From positions 1 through 23,979 of the forward strand of contig JBKHXZ010000057.1 in assembly GCA_046565785.1 (NCBI GenBank): DNA of 23,979 nucleotides. The letters run 5' to 3'. The position numbers and the translations under genes are program-made. The notes below the pieces were generated by a model, which saw nothing but the letters and a program-made list of their open reading frames with translations, did not search any database and was not told where the DNA came from. Positions within the stretch are counted from its first letter, which is position 1, and every line of letters starts with the position of its first letter. Below, piece by piece: positions 1-7,412 of this stretch. The DNA is from DATHWB01 sp046565785 (GTDB lineage: Bacteria > Actinomycetota > Acidimicrobiia > Spongiisociales > ZC4RG35).

Positions 1-190
1 ATCCGAGCCCGACGAAGCCACCCGCAACGAGCTGTACGCCTCGGTGCTGGAGGAGATCACTGCGGTGGCGGCCGACAACTGGCTGTTCGTGCTTCCTGCC
101 CTGTCGGTGATCGAACAGGGGGTCACCGGGTACGAGGCTGACCTGCCCGGGCTGTCGCTGGACGTGACCAAGCTCGCCATCAATCCGTGA
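1..190 (+). CDS. C-terminal end of a probable peptide ABC transporter substrate-binding protein (partial)
   Basis: Only the last 62 residues are in the window; the gene enters from the left edge with codons starting at base 2 and stops with TGA at 188-190. The tail contains NWLFVLPALSVIEQG followed by a GYE...DLPGLSLDVTKLAINP ending. This resembles the C-terminus of family 5 (oligopeptide/dipeptide-type) extracytoplasmic binding proteins, where a 'lfvlp...v..GY' segment closes the second lobe. Such proteins capture peptides or other solutes outside the membrane for an ABC permease. The stop codon overlaps the GTG start of the next gene (GTGA), so the M20 peptidase is probably translationally coupled; a peptide transporter next to a peptidase would fit. 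The family call rests on a short tail only, so it is tentative. Confidence 0.6.
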   Translation, partial: SEPDEATRNELYASVLEEITAVAADNWLFVLPALSVIEQGVTGYEADLPGLSLDVTKLAINP

Positions 191-1365
191 GACCGGTCAT
201 CGACCGGGACGGCCTGGTCGAATTCACCCGCCGGCTGGTTCGCATTCCCAGTGTGAACCAGCCGGGGCAGGGTGAAGCACCGGTGGTTGCGGCGGTGGTC
301 GAACTCGCCCGCTCCTGGGGCTGGGATCCGGTGACAGAAGAGGTGGCGCCCGGACGGCCCAACTGCATCATCCGCCTCGACGGGGGGCTCGCAGGCCGGA
401 CGTTGCTGTTCGAAGGACACACCGACGTCGTCACTCCCGGCGACCCGGAGGAATGGTCACGCGATCCGTTCGGCGCCGACCTGGTGGATGGCCGGATCTG
501 GGGTCGGGGGTCGGCAGACATGAAAGGTGGTCTGGCAGCGATGCTGTTCGCCGCCCGGGCGATCGAATCGGCCGGGCCCTTCCCCGGCACGATCGTCCTC
601 GGCGTCCTGTGCGACGAAGAGGAGATGATGATCGGGGTGCACGACTTCGTCCGGCGAGGCCACGCTCGCGGAGTGGACGGCGCCATCGTGTGCGAGCCGG
701 AAGCAGGCGAGATCTGCATCACCCAGAAAGGAGCGATCCGGCTGCGCATCGACTTCGAAGGCCGCATGGCACACGGGGCGATGCCCCACCAGGGCCGCAA
801 CCCGATCGGAGCGGCGCTGGACCTGATCTCCGAGATCCGCCGAATCGAAGCCGCATACCAGGCGGATCCCGGAGAGCATCCCACGTTGGGACTGACCTAT
901 CTCACGCCCACCCACCTCGCCGCCGGATCGTTGCCCCAGTTGAACGTGATCCCCTCGTCTGCACTGCTCACCATCGACGTCCGCACCGTTCCCGGAGTCG
1001 AGCATGCCGCCTTGCTGGCGCGAGTCGGGGAGGCCGCCGCTCGGGTCACGGCGCACACCGGGGTCGAGATCTCACCGACGGTGTTGGTCGACCGGCCCCC
1101 AACGGCGATCGATGAGGAACATCTGTTGGTGCGGGCGGTCGCCGCGGCTCATCGCCAGGTGACCGGCTCCGAACCTGTCTACGGCGGCGTGCCCGGCACC
1201 ACCGACGGCACCGTCCTGTGGCGAGACGCCGGCATCCCCGTCGTGGTCTACGGGCCCGGCGGCAAATGGATCGCCCACCAGGCCGACGAGTACGTCGAAG
1301 TCGACGACCTGATCCGCCACGCCGAGGTGTACGTGGCAGCGGCGCTGCGTTTCCTGTCAGATTGA
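187..1365 (+). CDS. M20 family metallopeptidase (ArgE/DapE/CPG2-like amidohydrolase)
   Basis: The 392-residue protein has the length and motif order of dizinc M20 peptidases. HTD at 78-80 supplies a metal ligand (H78) and the catalytic-site Asp (D80). GRGSADMKGG at 106-115 supplies the bridging Asp D111. CDEEE at 142-146 carries the general-base and metal glutamates. E170 in CEPEAG and H364 near the end are the remaining likely ligands. Residues ~185-300 would be the lid/dimerisation domain (RMAHGAMPHQGRNPI). The family hydrolyses N-acyl or peptide bonds of small substrates in the cytoplasm. The exact substrate (succinyl-diaminopimelate, acetyl-ornithine or a dipeptide) cannot be read from sequence. 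The GTG start overlaps the upstream stop by four bases. It lies downstream of a probable peptide-binding protein, which favours a scavenging peptidase over a biosynthetic DapE. Confidence 0.88.
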   Translation: MRPVIDRDGLVEFTRRLVRIPSVNQPGQGEAPVVAAVVELARSWGWDPVTEEVAPGRPNCIIRLDGGLAGRTLLFEGHTDVVTPGDPEEWSRDPFGADLVDGRIWGRGSADMKGGLAAMLFAARAIESAGPFPGTIVLGVLCDEEEMMIGVHDFVRRGHARGVDGAIVCEPEAGEICITQKGAIRLRIDFEGRMAHGAMPHQGRNPIGAALDLISEIRRIEAAYQADPGEHPTLGLTYLTPTHLAAGSLPQLNVIPSSALLTIDVRTVPGVEHAALLARVGEAAARVTAHTGVEISPTVLVDRPPTAIDEEHLLVRAVAAAHRQVTGSEPVYGGVPGTTDGTVLWRDAGIPVVVYGPGGKWIAHQADEYVEVDDLIRHAEVYVAAALRFLSD

Positions 1366-1387
1366 GCGCCTCGTAGGGTTCGGCCTC

Positions 1388-2194
1388 GTGCGAAAACTGT
1401 CAGACATCACCCACATCGGGCGGATCATCGATCTTCGGCTCACCTCTAATCGGATCCTCTTCTTGGTGCCTGCCGGAGCTGCCTTGGTGCTCTACGGGCT
1501 GGACACCACCGACATTCGGCGTGCATTCGCCGGAGCGCTCGGGTCGGCAGCAGCCTGGATGTTGGCCAGGGAACTCGACCCGGATCGATCTCACGCCGCC
1601 ACGCTCGCCGCAGTGTTGGCACCGGCACCGACCTTGGTTCTCGGCGCGCCGGCCCCTGCCGCGCTGTTCCTGACGATGCTCACCGCCCGCATCCTCACCC
1701 GCAGCACTGGCCTTCCCCCTCGCACCACCGACTATGCCGTGGTCGGACTTGGCGCCACTTTGGTTGCGGATACTCCCTGGGGGTGGGCGGCGGGCATCCT
1801 GTTGGCGTTCGCCATCGTCCGTGACGCCGCCCTGCCCGGCGACCCGCCGGTCAATGCCGGATTGTGGGGAGCGGCGTTGGCGGTCGGCGTGACGCTACGA
1901 GCAGCATTGGGGGACCGGCTCGGCGACTGGACGGTGCCCGATCTGACCTCACTCGGGTTCGTGCTGCTCGGGCTCGTCGGCGCCGCCATCGTGGTCCAGC
2001 CCATCGCCGTCCTGTCATTGGGTGACTGGACGCGGATGCCTCTCGAACCGCGCCGGATCCGAGAGGCTGCCGTCTTCGCTGTCCTGACTGCTGCCCTGGC
2101 GGTGTTGGCAGGCGGTCAGGCAGGGGTGACGGCGATCGCCCCCGTGCTGCTCACGTTCCCGGCAGTGGCGGCAGTGCGAGTGGCGTCACGGTGA
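1388..2194 (+). CDS. Polytopic membrane protein of unknown function
   Basis: The 268-residue product begins with GTG, 22 bases after the M20 gene, and is probably in the same transcript. After a short polar N-terminus (about 20 residues) it is dominated by hydrophobic Ala/Leu/Val/Gly segments, roughly seven to eight predicted membrane helices (about 23-37, 45-59, 70-100, 115-145, 158-172, 187-210, 228-265). No catalytic or transport motif is recognisable. The helical segments are separated by short charged loops such as RELDPDRSH and RMPLEPRRIRE. Its 3' end overlaps the convergent uracil-DNA glycosylase gene by nine bases. The coding call is secure from the long open frame and typical codon use; the function is unknown to me. 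Confidence 0.8.
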   Translation: MRKLSDITHIGRIIDLRLTSNRILFLVPAGAALVLYGLDTTDIRRAFAGALGSAAAWMLARELDPDRSHAATLAAVLAPAPTLVLGAPAPAALFLTMLTARILTRSTGLPPRTTDYAVVGLGATLVADTPWGWAAGILLAFAIVRDAALPGDPPVNAGLWGAALAVGVTLRAALGDRLGDWTVPDLTSLGFVLLGLVGAAIVVQPIAVLSLGDWTRMPLEPRRIREAAVFAVLTAALAVLAGGQAGVTAIAPVLLTFPAVAAVRVASR

Positions 2195-2869
2195 AGCAAC
2201 ACGGTGGCGAACGCGCGCGAACACCGCATCGAACATCACCTCAGTCAGTCTCCCGGTGAACGTGTTCTGCTGGCTGGGGTGATACGAGCAGATCAGGAGC
2301 GGACCGTCCTCGAGCTCGATTTCGACACCGTGGCCGAACGTCGGCTTGGGAGCCGGACGGGTCCACCCCAGCGGCTCGCACATCCTCAACACCGCATCGA
2401 ACCCCAGTCCACCGAGTGCCACGACGACTTCGAGGTTTCCGAGCGTTCGCAGCTCGGCGATCGTCCAGTCCAGGCACGTGGCCCGTTCGGAGGCGGTCGG
2501 CTTGTTGTCGGGCGGAGCACAGTGCACCGCCGAAGTCACGAACACATCGGTCAACACCAGTCCGTCATCCGCGGACAGCGAGTGCGGCTGATTGGCGAAC
2601 CCGGCCCGATGCAGCGCCCGGAAGAGCCAATCGCCCGAACGGTCACCGGTGAACATGCGGCCCGTCCGGTTCGCTCCGTGCGCCGCCGGAGCGAGACCCA
2701 CCAAGGCCACCCGGGCTTGGGTGTCACCGAACCCGGGCACCGGACGAGCCCAATACTCCTCATCCTGGAAGGCTGCCCGCTTCTCCCGGCCGACCTTCTC
2801 CCGCCACTCCACCAAGCGCGGACAGCGGCGGCAGTCGACCAGCTCGGTGTGGACCGACGCGAGGCTCAC
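2186..2869 (-). CDS. udgB: Family 5 (UdgB-type) uracil-DNA glycosylase with Fe-S cysteines
   Basis: The 227-residue product removes uracil (and, in studied family members, other deaminated bases) from DNA in base-excision repair. Motif A reads GLAPAAHGANRTGR at about 58-71, the family 5 form in which the polar catalytic Asp of other families is replaced. Motif B reads HPSQQN at 197-202. Four cysteines suit the 4Fe-4S cluster of families 4 and 5: C13 and C16 in a CxxC, then C118 and C132. The frame is open far upstream, but the GTG at 2869 is preferred because it overlaps the stop of the preceding gene (GTGA) and places the CxxC where the family has it. The gene is therefore translationally coupled to the DUF4015-like gene. 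Its 3' end runs nine bases into the convergent membrane-protein gene. Confidence 0.9.
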   Translation of the reverse strand: MSLASVHTELVDCRRCPRLVEWREKVGREKRAAFQDEEYWARPVPGFGDTQARVALVGLAPAAHGANRTGRMFTGDRSGDWLFRALHRAGFANQPHSLSADDGLVLTDVFVTSAVHCAPPDNKPTASERATCLDWTIAELRTLGNLEVVVALGGLGFDAVLRMCEPLGWTRPAPKPTFGHGVEIELEDGPLLICSYHPSQQNTFTGRLTEVMFDAVFARVRHRVASP

Positions 2870-4329
2870 CCCGGGTCGAGTGCGTCGACCGTCACGTTCG
2901 AATGGGCGTTCCACAGCATCCACCCGAGGCCGAACGCCTCGGCGGATTCGGTCTGAGCTCGCACCTGATCGGCGGTGTAGCCGAAGTCCTGCAGCCACGG
3001 CCGCACCACGGTCCCCCGCTCGAGACGCTTCAAACCGTCCGCCAGGGCGCGGCGCACCATGTCGCCGGGATGATCTACCGGGCGCTCGAACCCGTACCAG
3101 CCCGACCCGTAGTGGCTGGGATAGAGCATCGGGGACACGACGTCCAGGGCGTCGGCGACGATCTCCCATTGCTGACCGATCCCACCGTCGTCGCGGGCAG
3201 TGGTGATGAACCCGAAGATGTCCCCGGCCACCGCGCACCCGAGAGGATGCAGCACCTCACGGGCTTCCAACATGAAGGACTCGATGGTGGCCACCCTGGT
3301 CTCGGAGTCGGATCCGCCGTCGAAGACCACCGTGTCTGGCAAACCATCGGGATAACGGACGTAGTCGAACTGGATCTCGTCGACCCCCAACTGACATGCT
3401 TCGACGGCGAGAGACAGGGCATAGCCACGCGCCTTGGGATCGGTCGGGTCGAGGAACCACTGACCACCCTTGTTGTACGGCCCGCCGGTGGCCGTGTCGA
3501 AGGCGGCGATGTCGGGAATTCGCTGGGCGGCTTGGGGATCCTGGAAGGCCACGATGCGACCGATCAGGTACAGGCCGCGTTCGTCGACGTCACGGACGAT
3601 CTCGGCCAGGTCGTACAGCGGATACAAGGCGTTGGCCTCCTCAGCCACACCCACCTGCGATTCGTAGTAGACGAGCCCGTACTCGTCCTTCAGGTCGAGC
3701 ATCACACCGTTCAGCTCGGTCGTCTCCTTCAACTCCAGCATCTCCGCCCACCGGACCGGATCACCGGCAACTTCGCCGGTGACATGGACGGCCTTGATCA
3801 CCCGCGGCTCGATGGTGATGGTCCGCTCCCCCAGGCCTCCATCCCAGTCGAAGTCGCCGAGGTGCCAGGCGGGACGCCACACTCGGACGTTGCCGGGTTC
3901 GGCCAACCGAACCGTGAAGTGGCCGGAAGCGTCCGACACTGCACTCCCCTGCCCCGACTCCACATAGACGCCCTTGACCGGACGACCATCGGGATCCTGC
4001 ACAACGCCACGCAGGGTGTGGGGCATGAGCCGCACCTTGGTAGCGGCATCGACGGTGGGCGCGAGCACCGGCTGGTCGTGATAGCCCTCGGCACGCACCT
4101 CCAGTTGCGACTCGTCGGACCAATCCAGTCGGGCGATGCCGTCCGGTCCGGTGATGGCGATCTGATCGTCACCGTCGACCAGGGCGGCCCCGGCGACCGG
4201 CTCTCCCCTCTCGTCCACCACTTCGACCATCGCCTGGGTTTCAGGACCGAACGCGGCGAACGCCGCCCATCCCGCCCACAGGACGGTGATGACGGCGAGA
4301 AGACGAAGCTGACGAGTTCGCTTGGCCAC
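2866..4329 (-). CDS. Secreted or anchored TIM-barrel protein, DUF4015-like putative glycoside hydrolase
   Basis: The 487-residue product starts with GTG. Residues 1-33 form a basic then hydrophobic segment (RTRQLRLLAVITVLWAGWA), a signal peptide or membrane anchor. Residues ~34-105 and ~107-175 look like two small beta-rich carboxypeptidase-regulatory-like domains (GEPVAGAALVDGD; PDGRPVKGVYVESG). From ~176 the protein matches DUF4015, a putative glycoside-hydrolase TIM barrel: LNGVMLDLKDEYG at 206-218, GLYLIGRIVAF at 252-262, DEIQFDYVRYPDG at 317-329 with acidic residues in barrel positions, and a late PMLYPSHYG segment. I infer a carbohydrate-active role at the cell surface; the substrate is unknown. 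It lies upstream of the glycosylase with a four-base overlap, although the two functions have no obvious link. Confidence 0.82.
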   Translation of the reverse strand: MAKRTRQLRLLAVITVLWAGWAAFAAFGPETQAMVEVVDERGEPVAGAALVDGDDQIAITGPDGIARLDWSDESQLEVRAEGYHDQPVLAPTVDAATKVRLMPHTLRGVVQDPDGRPVKGVYVESGQGSAVSDASGHFTVRLAEPGNVRVWRPAWHLGDFDWDGGLGERTITIEPRVIKAVHVTGEVAGDPVRWAEMLELKETTELNGVMLDLKDEYGLVYYESQVGVAEEANALYPLYDLAEIVRDVDERGLYLIGRIVAFQDPQAAQRIPDIAAFDTATGGPYNKGGQWFLDPTDPKARGYALSLAVEACQLGVDEIQFDYVRYPDGLPDTVVFDGGSDSETRVATIESFMLEAREVLHPLGCAVAGDIFGFITTARDDGGIGQQWEIVADALDVVSPMLYPSHYGSGWYGFERPVDHPGDMVRRALADGLKRLERGTVVRPWLQDFGYTADQVRAQTESAEAFGLGWMLWNAHSNVTVDALDPG

Positions 4330-4333
4330 GGTG

Positions 4334-4366
4334 TCGTTGAGTGTACGAACCGCGAAGACTCAACGA
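4334..4366. repeat. 9-bp perfect inverted repeat between divergent genes
   Basis: TCGTTGAGT at 4334-4342 is the exact reverse complement of ACTCAACGA at 4358-4366, with 15 bases between the arms. It lies just upstream of the GTG of the DUF4015-like gene (minus strand) and about 70 bases before the sigma-factor gene. The placement is suitable for an operator serving one or both divergent genes, or a hairpin in the 5' leader of the minus-strand transcript. No known regulator is identified from the sequence. Confidence 0.45.
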
Positions 4367-4383
4367 ACCTCGGGGAAAGTCCG

Positions 4384-4412
4384 TTGCGGCTGTCGGAGGG
4401 TGCTGATACGTT
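4384..4412 (+). promoter_or_regulatory. Candidate promoter of the sigma-factor gene
   Basis: TTGCGG (4384-4389) and TACGTT (4407-4412) are separated by 17 bases and fit a sigma-70 -35/-10 pair, the -10 matching TAnnnT. Transcription would start near 4420. A purine-rich GAGAGGGGG stretch (about 4422-4430) just before the TTG start at 4436 serves as ribosome binding site. Prediction from motif and spacing only. Confidence 0.4.
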
Positions 4413-4435
4413 GACCAAAAGCGAGAGGGGGATCG

Positions 4436-5359
4436 TTGTCCGAACGGAATTCGGCAGCAGCCGACACCATCGGCATGTACCTCGACGAGGTCTCTTCCCA
4501 CTCGCTCCTCACTGCCGAAGACGAGATCCGTCTGTCGCGCACGATGGAACACGGTCGACGGGCTGCGATCCAGCTCGAAACCGAACCCGACCTCGACCCG
4601 GCGGAGGCGCGCCGCCTGCGCCGCGTCGTCGAACAGGGCGAAGAAGCCAGGATGGCGTTCATCCGGGCCAACCTGCGGCTCGTCATCTCCATCGCCAAGC
4701 GCTACACCGGCCGCGGGCTCGACCTGCTGGATCTGATCCAGGAAGGCAATCTCGGCCTGATTCGAGCGGTCGAAAAGTACGACTGGAAGAAGGGCTTCAA
4801 GTTCTCCACGTACGCCACCTGGTGGATCCGCCAGGCCATCAGCCGGGGACTGGGTAACGCGGCACGAACGATCCGACTGCCGGTCCACATGGTCGACATC
4901 GTCCGCACCGTGCACGACACCCGTCAGATTCTCACCGAGTCGTTGCGTCGACCGCCCACGTACGAGGAGATCGCCGAACTCAACGGACTCGACGTCGACA
5001 AGGTGGAAGCCGCGTTGCGGGCACCGACCGACACAGTTTCGCTCGACAAGCCGGTGGGCGAAGACGGCGACTCGGAGCTGCACGAGTTCGTGGTGGACGT
5101 CGCCGCCCCCGACCCGTACTTCCAGACTGCCGACGCCGATCGTCGTGACCAGATGGCGATCGCGCTCTCCCACCTCGACGACGAAGAGCGGATCGTGGTC
5201 GATCTGCGCTTCGGGCTGTCGGGTGACGATCCGTGGACGATGTCGGCTGTGGGCAAGCATCTGGGGATCAGCCGGGAACGGGTCAGGCATATCGAGAGCC
5301 GGGCGCTCGCCAAACTCCGCCATCCGTCGTGCGGCATCGATCTCGAAGAACTCCTGTAG
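4436..5359 (+). CDS. RNA polymerase sigma factor, sigma-70 group 2 type
   Basis: The 307-residue product directs RNA polymerase to promoters. Region 1.2 spans ~10-40 (GMYLDEVSSHSLLTAEDEI). Regions 2.1-2.4 span ~72-146, with the core-binding DLLDLIQEGNLGL (96-108) and the -10-recognition segment FSTYATWWIRQAISR (123-137). Region 3 covers ~147-225 (RLPVHMVD). Region 4 covers ~240-300, with a helix-turn-helix WTMSAVGKHLGISRERVRHI at 267-286. It lacks the long acidic region 1.1 expected of most primary sigma factors, so a group 2 (SigB/HrdD-like, alternative but essential-type) factor is likelier than the housekeeping one. The TTG start is supported by the purine-rich site upstream. A small membrane-protein gene follows after 30 bases. 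Confidence 0.93.
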   Translation: MSERNSAAADTIGMYLDEVSSHSLLTAEDEIRLSRTMEHGRRAAIQLETEPDLDPAEARRLRRVVEQGEEARMAFIRANLRLVISIAKRYTGRGLDLLDLIQEGNLGLIRAVEKYDWKKGFKFSTYATWWIRQAISRGLGNAARTIRLPVHMVDIVRTVHDTRQILTESLRRPPTYEEIAELNGLDVDKVEAALRAPTDTVSLDKPVGEDGDSELHEFVVDVAAPDPYFQTADADRRDQMAIALSHLDDEERIVVDLRFGLSGDDPWTMSAVGKHLGISRERVRHIESRALAKLRHPSCGIDLEELL

Positions 5360-5389
5360 CGGGCGCACCGCCGGGTAACGTGACGAGCC

Positions 5390-5659
5390 ATGCCATTCGA
5401 TGACGTCACCAACCAGGCGATCATGATGATCGCCCTGTCCGGGGGAATCGGCGGTCTGCTGGGTGGACTGTTCGGGTCGAAGCGTTCCAACCTGATCGGT
5501 GCGATCCTGGTCGGCGCCATCGGCGGCATCTCGTTGGGCGCCATCATGCGCATCGTCAACGTCGATCCCGTTTTGGACGCCGGCGGCGGCTACAGCTGGT
5601 TGTGGTCCTTCATCGGCGGCCTCGTGCTCGGCCTCGCCGTCTCCGCCTCGAACCGCTAG
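5390..5659 (+). CDS. Small glycine-rich three-helix membrane protein
   Basis: The 89-residue product has three hydrophobic segments at about 10-29, 34-56 and 67-86. They are rich in small residues with glycine-zipper spacing (GGIGGLLGGLFG; GAILVGAIGGISLGAI; GGLVLGLAV). This general design recalls GlsB/YeaQ/YmgE-type small stress-associated membrane proteins, but I cannot assign the family with confidence. It begins with ATG 30 bases after the sigma gene and is probably co-transcribed with it. The gene ends with TAG immediately before the long palindrome that fills the gap to the convergent sufB. Confidence 0.7.
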   Translation: MPFDDVTNQAIMMIALSGGIGGLLGGLFGSKRSNLIGAILVGAIGGISLGAIMRIVNVDPVLDAGGGYSWLWSFIGGLVLGLAVSASNR

Positions 5660-5662
5660 AAC

Positions 5663-5839
5663 CGAAACCCTGGGTTCCAGCCCTTGTAGAGCGCGGGTTC
5701 GCTACATCGGTTTGCAGGTGCGGCACAGCCGTCGCCCTGCATGCGCGGAGGCGCTCGGCGGGCGCGGCAAAGCGAGTTCCGATCAGCGAAACCGCGACAC
5801 CGAACCCGCGCCATACACGGCCGCGAACCCAGGGTTTCG
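5663..5839. repeat. ~177-bp imperfect palindrome between convergent genes
   Basis: The region is symmetric about base 5751 without any gap. The outer arms 5663-5677 (CGAAACCCTGGGTTC) and 5825-5839 match 15/15 as reverse complements. The inner arms 5691-5701 (GCGCGGGTTCG) and 5801-5811 match 11/11. The 13-base spacers between outer and inner arms are equal in length and match about 7/13. The central 49 bases of each half match about 24/49. Overall, about 57 of 88 positions pair, well above chance even at this GC content. It fills the intergenic space between the small membrane-protein gene and sufB. It could act as a bidirectional terminator hairpin, or be a pair of inverted copies of a short repeat (REPIN- or MITE-like). 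No open reading frame of interest is present. Confidence 0.7.
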
Positions 5840-5846
5840 CTGTTGG

Positions 5847-7259
5847 TCAGCCGATGGCGCCGGCTTCGGCCATGTTGAGTTCGATGAGACGGTTCATCTC
5901 CACCGCGTACTCCATCGGGAGCTCCTTGACGATCGGCTCGATGAACCCGGCGACGATCATCGAGGTCGCCTGCTCTTCGGTCAGGCCGCGGCTCATCAGA
6001 TAGAAGAGCTGTTCTTCGCCCACCTTCGAAACTGTCGCCTCGTGGCCGATCTCGGCGTCGTTCTCTTCGATCTCCATATACGGATAGGTGTCCGACCGAG
6101 ACTTCTCGTCGAGGATGAGCGCGTCGCAGCGCACGAACGACTTGGCGTTGACCGCCCCCGGCTCGACCCGGACCAATCCCCGATACCCGGCCCTACCACC
6201 GTTCTTCGAGATCGACTTGGACACGATCGTCGAGGTGGTGTTGGGAGCGACGTGCACCATCTTCGCTCCGGCGTCCTGATGCTGGCCGTCCCCGGCGAAG
6301 GCGATGGACAGCACCTCACCGTGGGCGCCGGGTTCCATCAGCCACACTGCCGGATACTTCATGGTCAGCTTGGAGCCGAGGTTGCCGTCGATCCACTCCA
6401 TGGTGGCGTTCTCGTAGGCGGCGGCCCGCTTGGTGACCAGGTTGTAGACGTTGTTCGACCAGTTCTGGATGGTGGTGTAGCGGCAGCGGCCACCCTTCTT
6501 GACGACGATCTCCACCACCGCCGAATGCAGCGAATCCGATGTCCAGATCGGCGCCGAACACCCTTCGACGTAATGACAGAACGCATCCTCGTCGACGATG
6601 ATCAGCGTCCGCTCGAACTGGCCCATGTTCTCGGAGTTGATCCGGAAGTAGGCCTGCAGCGGTTGTTCCACATGAACGCCCGGTGGGACGTAGATGAACG
6701 ACCCACCCGACCACACCGCCGAGTTGAGTGCGGCGAACTTGTTGTCGTTGGGCGGGATGACCGTGCCGAAGTACTCCTGCACGATCTCGGGGTACTCGCG
6801 CACTGCGGTGTCCATGTCGCAGAACAACACGCCGAGCTCTTCGAGATCCTCCCGGTTGCGGTGGTAGACGACCTCGGACTCGTACTGGGCGGTCACCCCG
6901 GCCAGGTACTTACGCTCCGCCTCGGGGATGCCCAACTTCTCGTAGGTCTGCTTGATGGACTCGGGCACCATGTCCCAGTCCTTGGACTGACCTTCGGTGG
7001 GCTTGACGTAGTAGTAGATGTCGTCGAAGTCGATGTCGTCGAGCGCTCCGCCACCGCCCCACGTGGGGATCGGCTTGGCCAGGAAACGCTTGTACGCCTT
7101 CAGACGGAAGTCGAGCATCCACTGTGGCTCGTCCTTCATCTTCGACATCTGGCGGATGATGTCTTCGGACAACCCCTTCTGGGGCTTGAACACGTACTCG
7201 TCCTCCGAGTCATGCCAGCCGAGCTTGTATGCACCGAGATCGATGTCGACGGTCGCCAT
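5847..7259 (-). CDS. sufB: Fe-S cluster assembly scaffold protein SufB
   Basis: The 470-residue product is full length for SufB, the beta-helix scaffold that works with SufC (ATPase) and SufD to build Fe-S clusters from sulfur delivered by SufS. Recognisable stretches include the N-terminal LSEDIIRQMSKMKDEPQWML, the IPTWGGGGALDDIDFDDI segment, PPNDNKFAALNSAVWSGGSF, TLIIVDEDAFCHYVEGCSAP, the scaffold strand SFVRCDALILDEKSRSDTYP and the C-terminal GHEATVSKVGEEQLFYLMSRG. The ATG at 7259 is preceded on the minus strand by a GAAGAGGTGAAGG ribosome-binding region. No sufC, sufD, sufS, sufU or sufR-like gene adjoins it: the next gene downstream is on the opposite strand and gltB is divergent upstream. 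It is thus monocistronic here, unlike the usual suf operon. Confidence 0.97.
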   Translation of the reverse strand: MATVDIDLGAYKLGWHDSEDEYVFKPQKGLSEDIIRQMSKMKDEPQWMLDFRLKAYKRFLAKPIPTWGGGGALDDIDFDDIYYYVKPTEGQSKDWDMVPESIKQTYEKLGIPEAERKYLAGVTAQYESEVVYHRNREDLEELGVLFCDMDTAVREYPEIVQEYFGTVIPPNDNKFAALNSAVWSGGSFIYVPPGVHVEQPLQAYFRINSENMGQFERTLIIVDEDAFCHYVEGCSAPIWTSDSLHSAVVEIVVKKGGRCRYTTIQNWSNNVYNLVTKRAAAYENATMEWIDGNLGSKLTMKYPAVWLMEPGAHGEVLSIAFAGDGQHQDAGAKMVHVAPNTTSTIVSKSISKNGGRAGYRGLVRVEPGAVNAKSFVRCDALILDEKSRSDTYPYMEIEENDAEIGHEATVSKVGEEQLFYLMSRGLTEEQATSMIVAGFIEPIVKELPMEYAVEMNRLIELNMAEAGAIG

Positions 7260-7412
7260 CAGGCCTTCACCTCTTCAATTTCCACTACGTCCATAGTGTA
7301 AAGCACCATCACGTCGAGCGGTATTCCGACCTCCCGATTCGGTTCTGCAACCGCTTTCGGCGTACACTTTCCGACTTGCGCATATGCGCATAATGCATAC
7401 GAGGGAGGGCCC
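7260..7412. promoter_or_regulatory. Divergent sufB / gltB intergenic control region
   Basis: This 153-base gap must hold promoters for both directions. On the minus strand a TTTACACTATGG stretch (about 7286-7297) provides a TACACT -10 candidate for sufB, about 30 bases before its start. On the plus strand TACACT occurs at 7363-7368 and CATAAT at 7389-7394; either could be the gltB -10, and no convincing -35 is visible. The palindrome at 7377-7390 lies in the gltB-proximal part. A GAGGGAGG ribosome binding site (7401-7408) precedes the gltB ATG. Confidence 0.4.
7377..7390. promoter_or_regulatory. Perfect 14-bp palindrome, candidate operator upstream of gltB
   Basis: TGCGCATATGCGCA is fully self-complementary and sits 23 bases before the gltB ATG, directly abutting or overlapping the CATAAT -10 candidate. 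AT-rich ATAATGCATAC follows, which partly repeats the half-site. Such placement suits a dimeric repressor site controlling glutamate synthase. It does not resemble the GlnR box, so the regulator is unknown. Confidence 0.45.

Noticed and set aside
2902..4857. A 651-codon plus-strand open frame
   Set aside because: It lies antisense to the DUF4015-like gene and runs into the sigma-factor gene in another frame. Its product is low-complexity Arg/Pro/Gly/His-rich and has no domain; it is a GC-driven shadow.
5663..5839. Integron attC site or tRNA gene in the palindromic region
   Set aside because: The attC core (RYYYAAC / GTTRRRY) and an integrase or cassette context are absent, and no cloverleaf with an anticodon stem could be drawn despite GGTTCG-like strings.
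5499..7301. A 600-codon plus-strand open frame across the palindrome and sufB
   Set aside because: It is antisense to the unmistakable SufB coding sequence and has Asp/Val/Leu/His-biased shadow composition.
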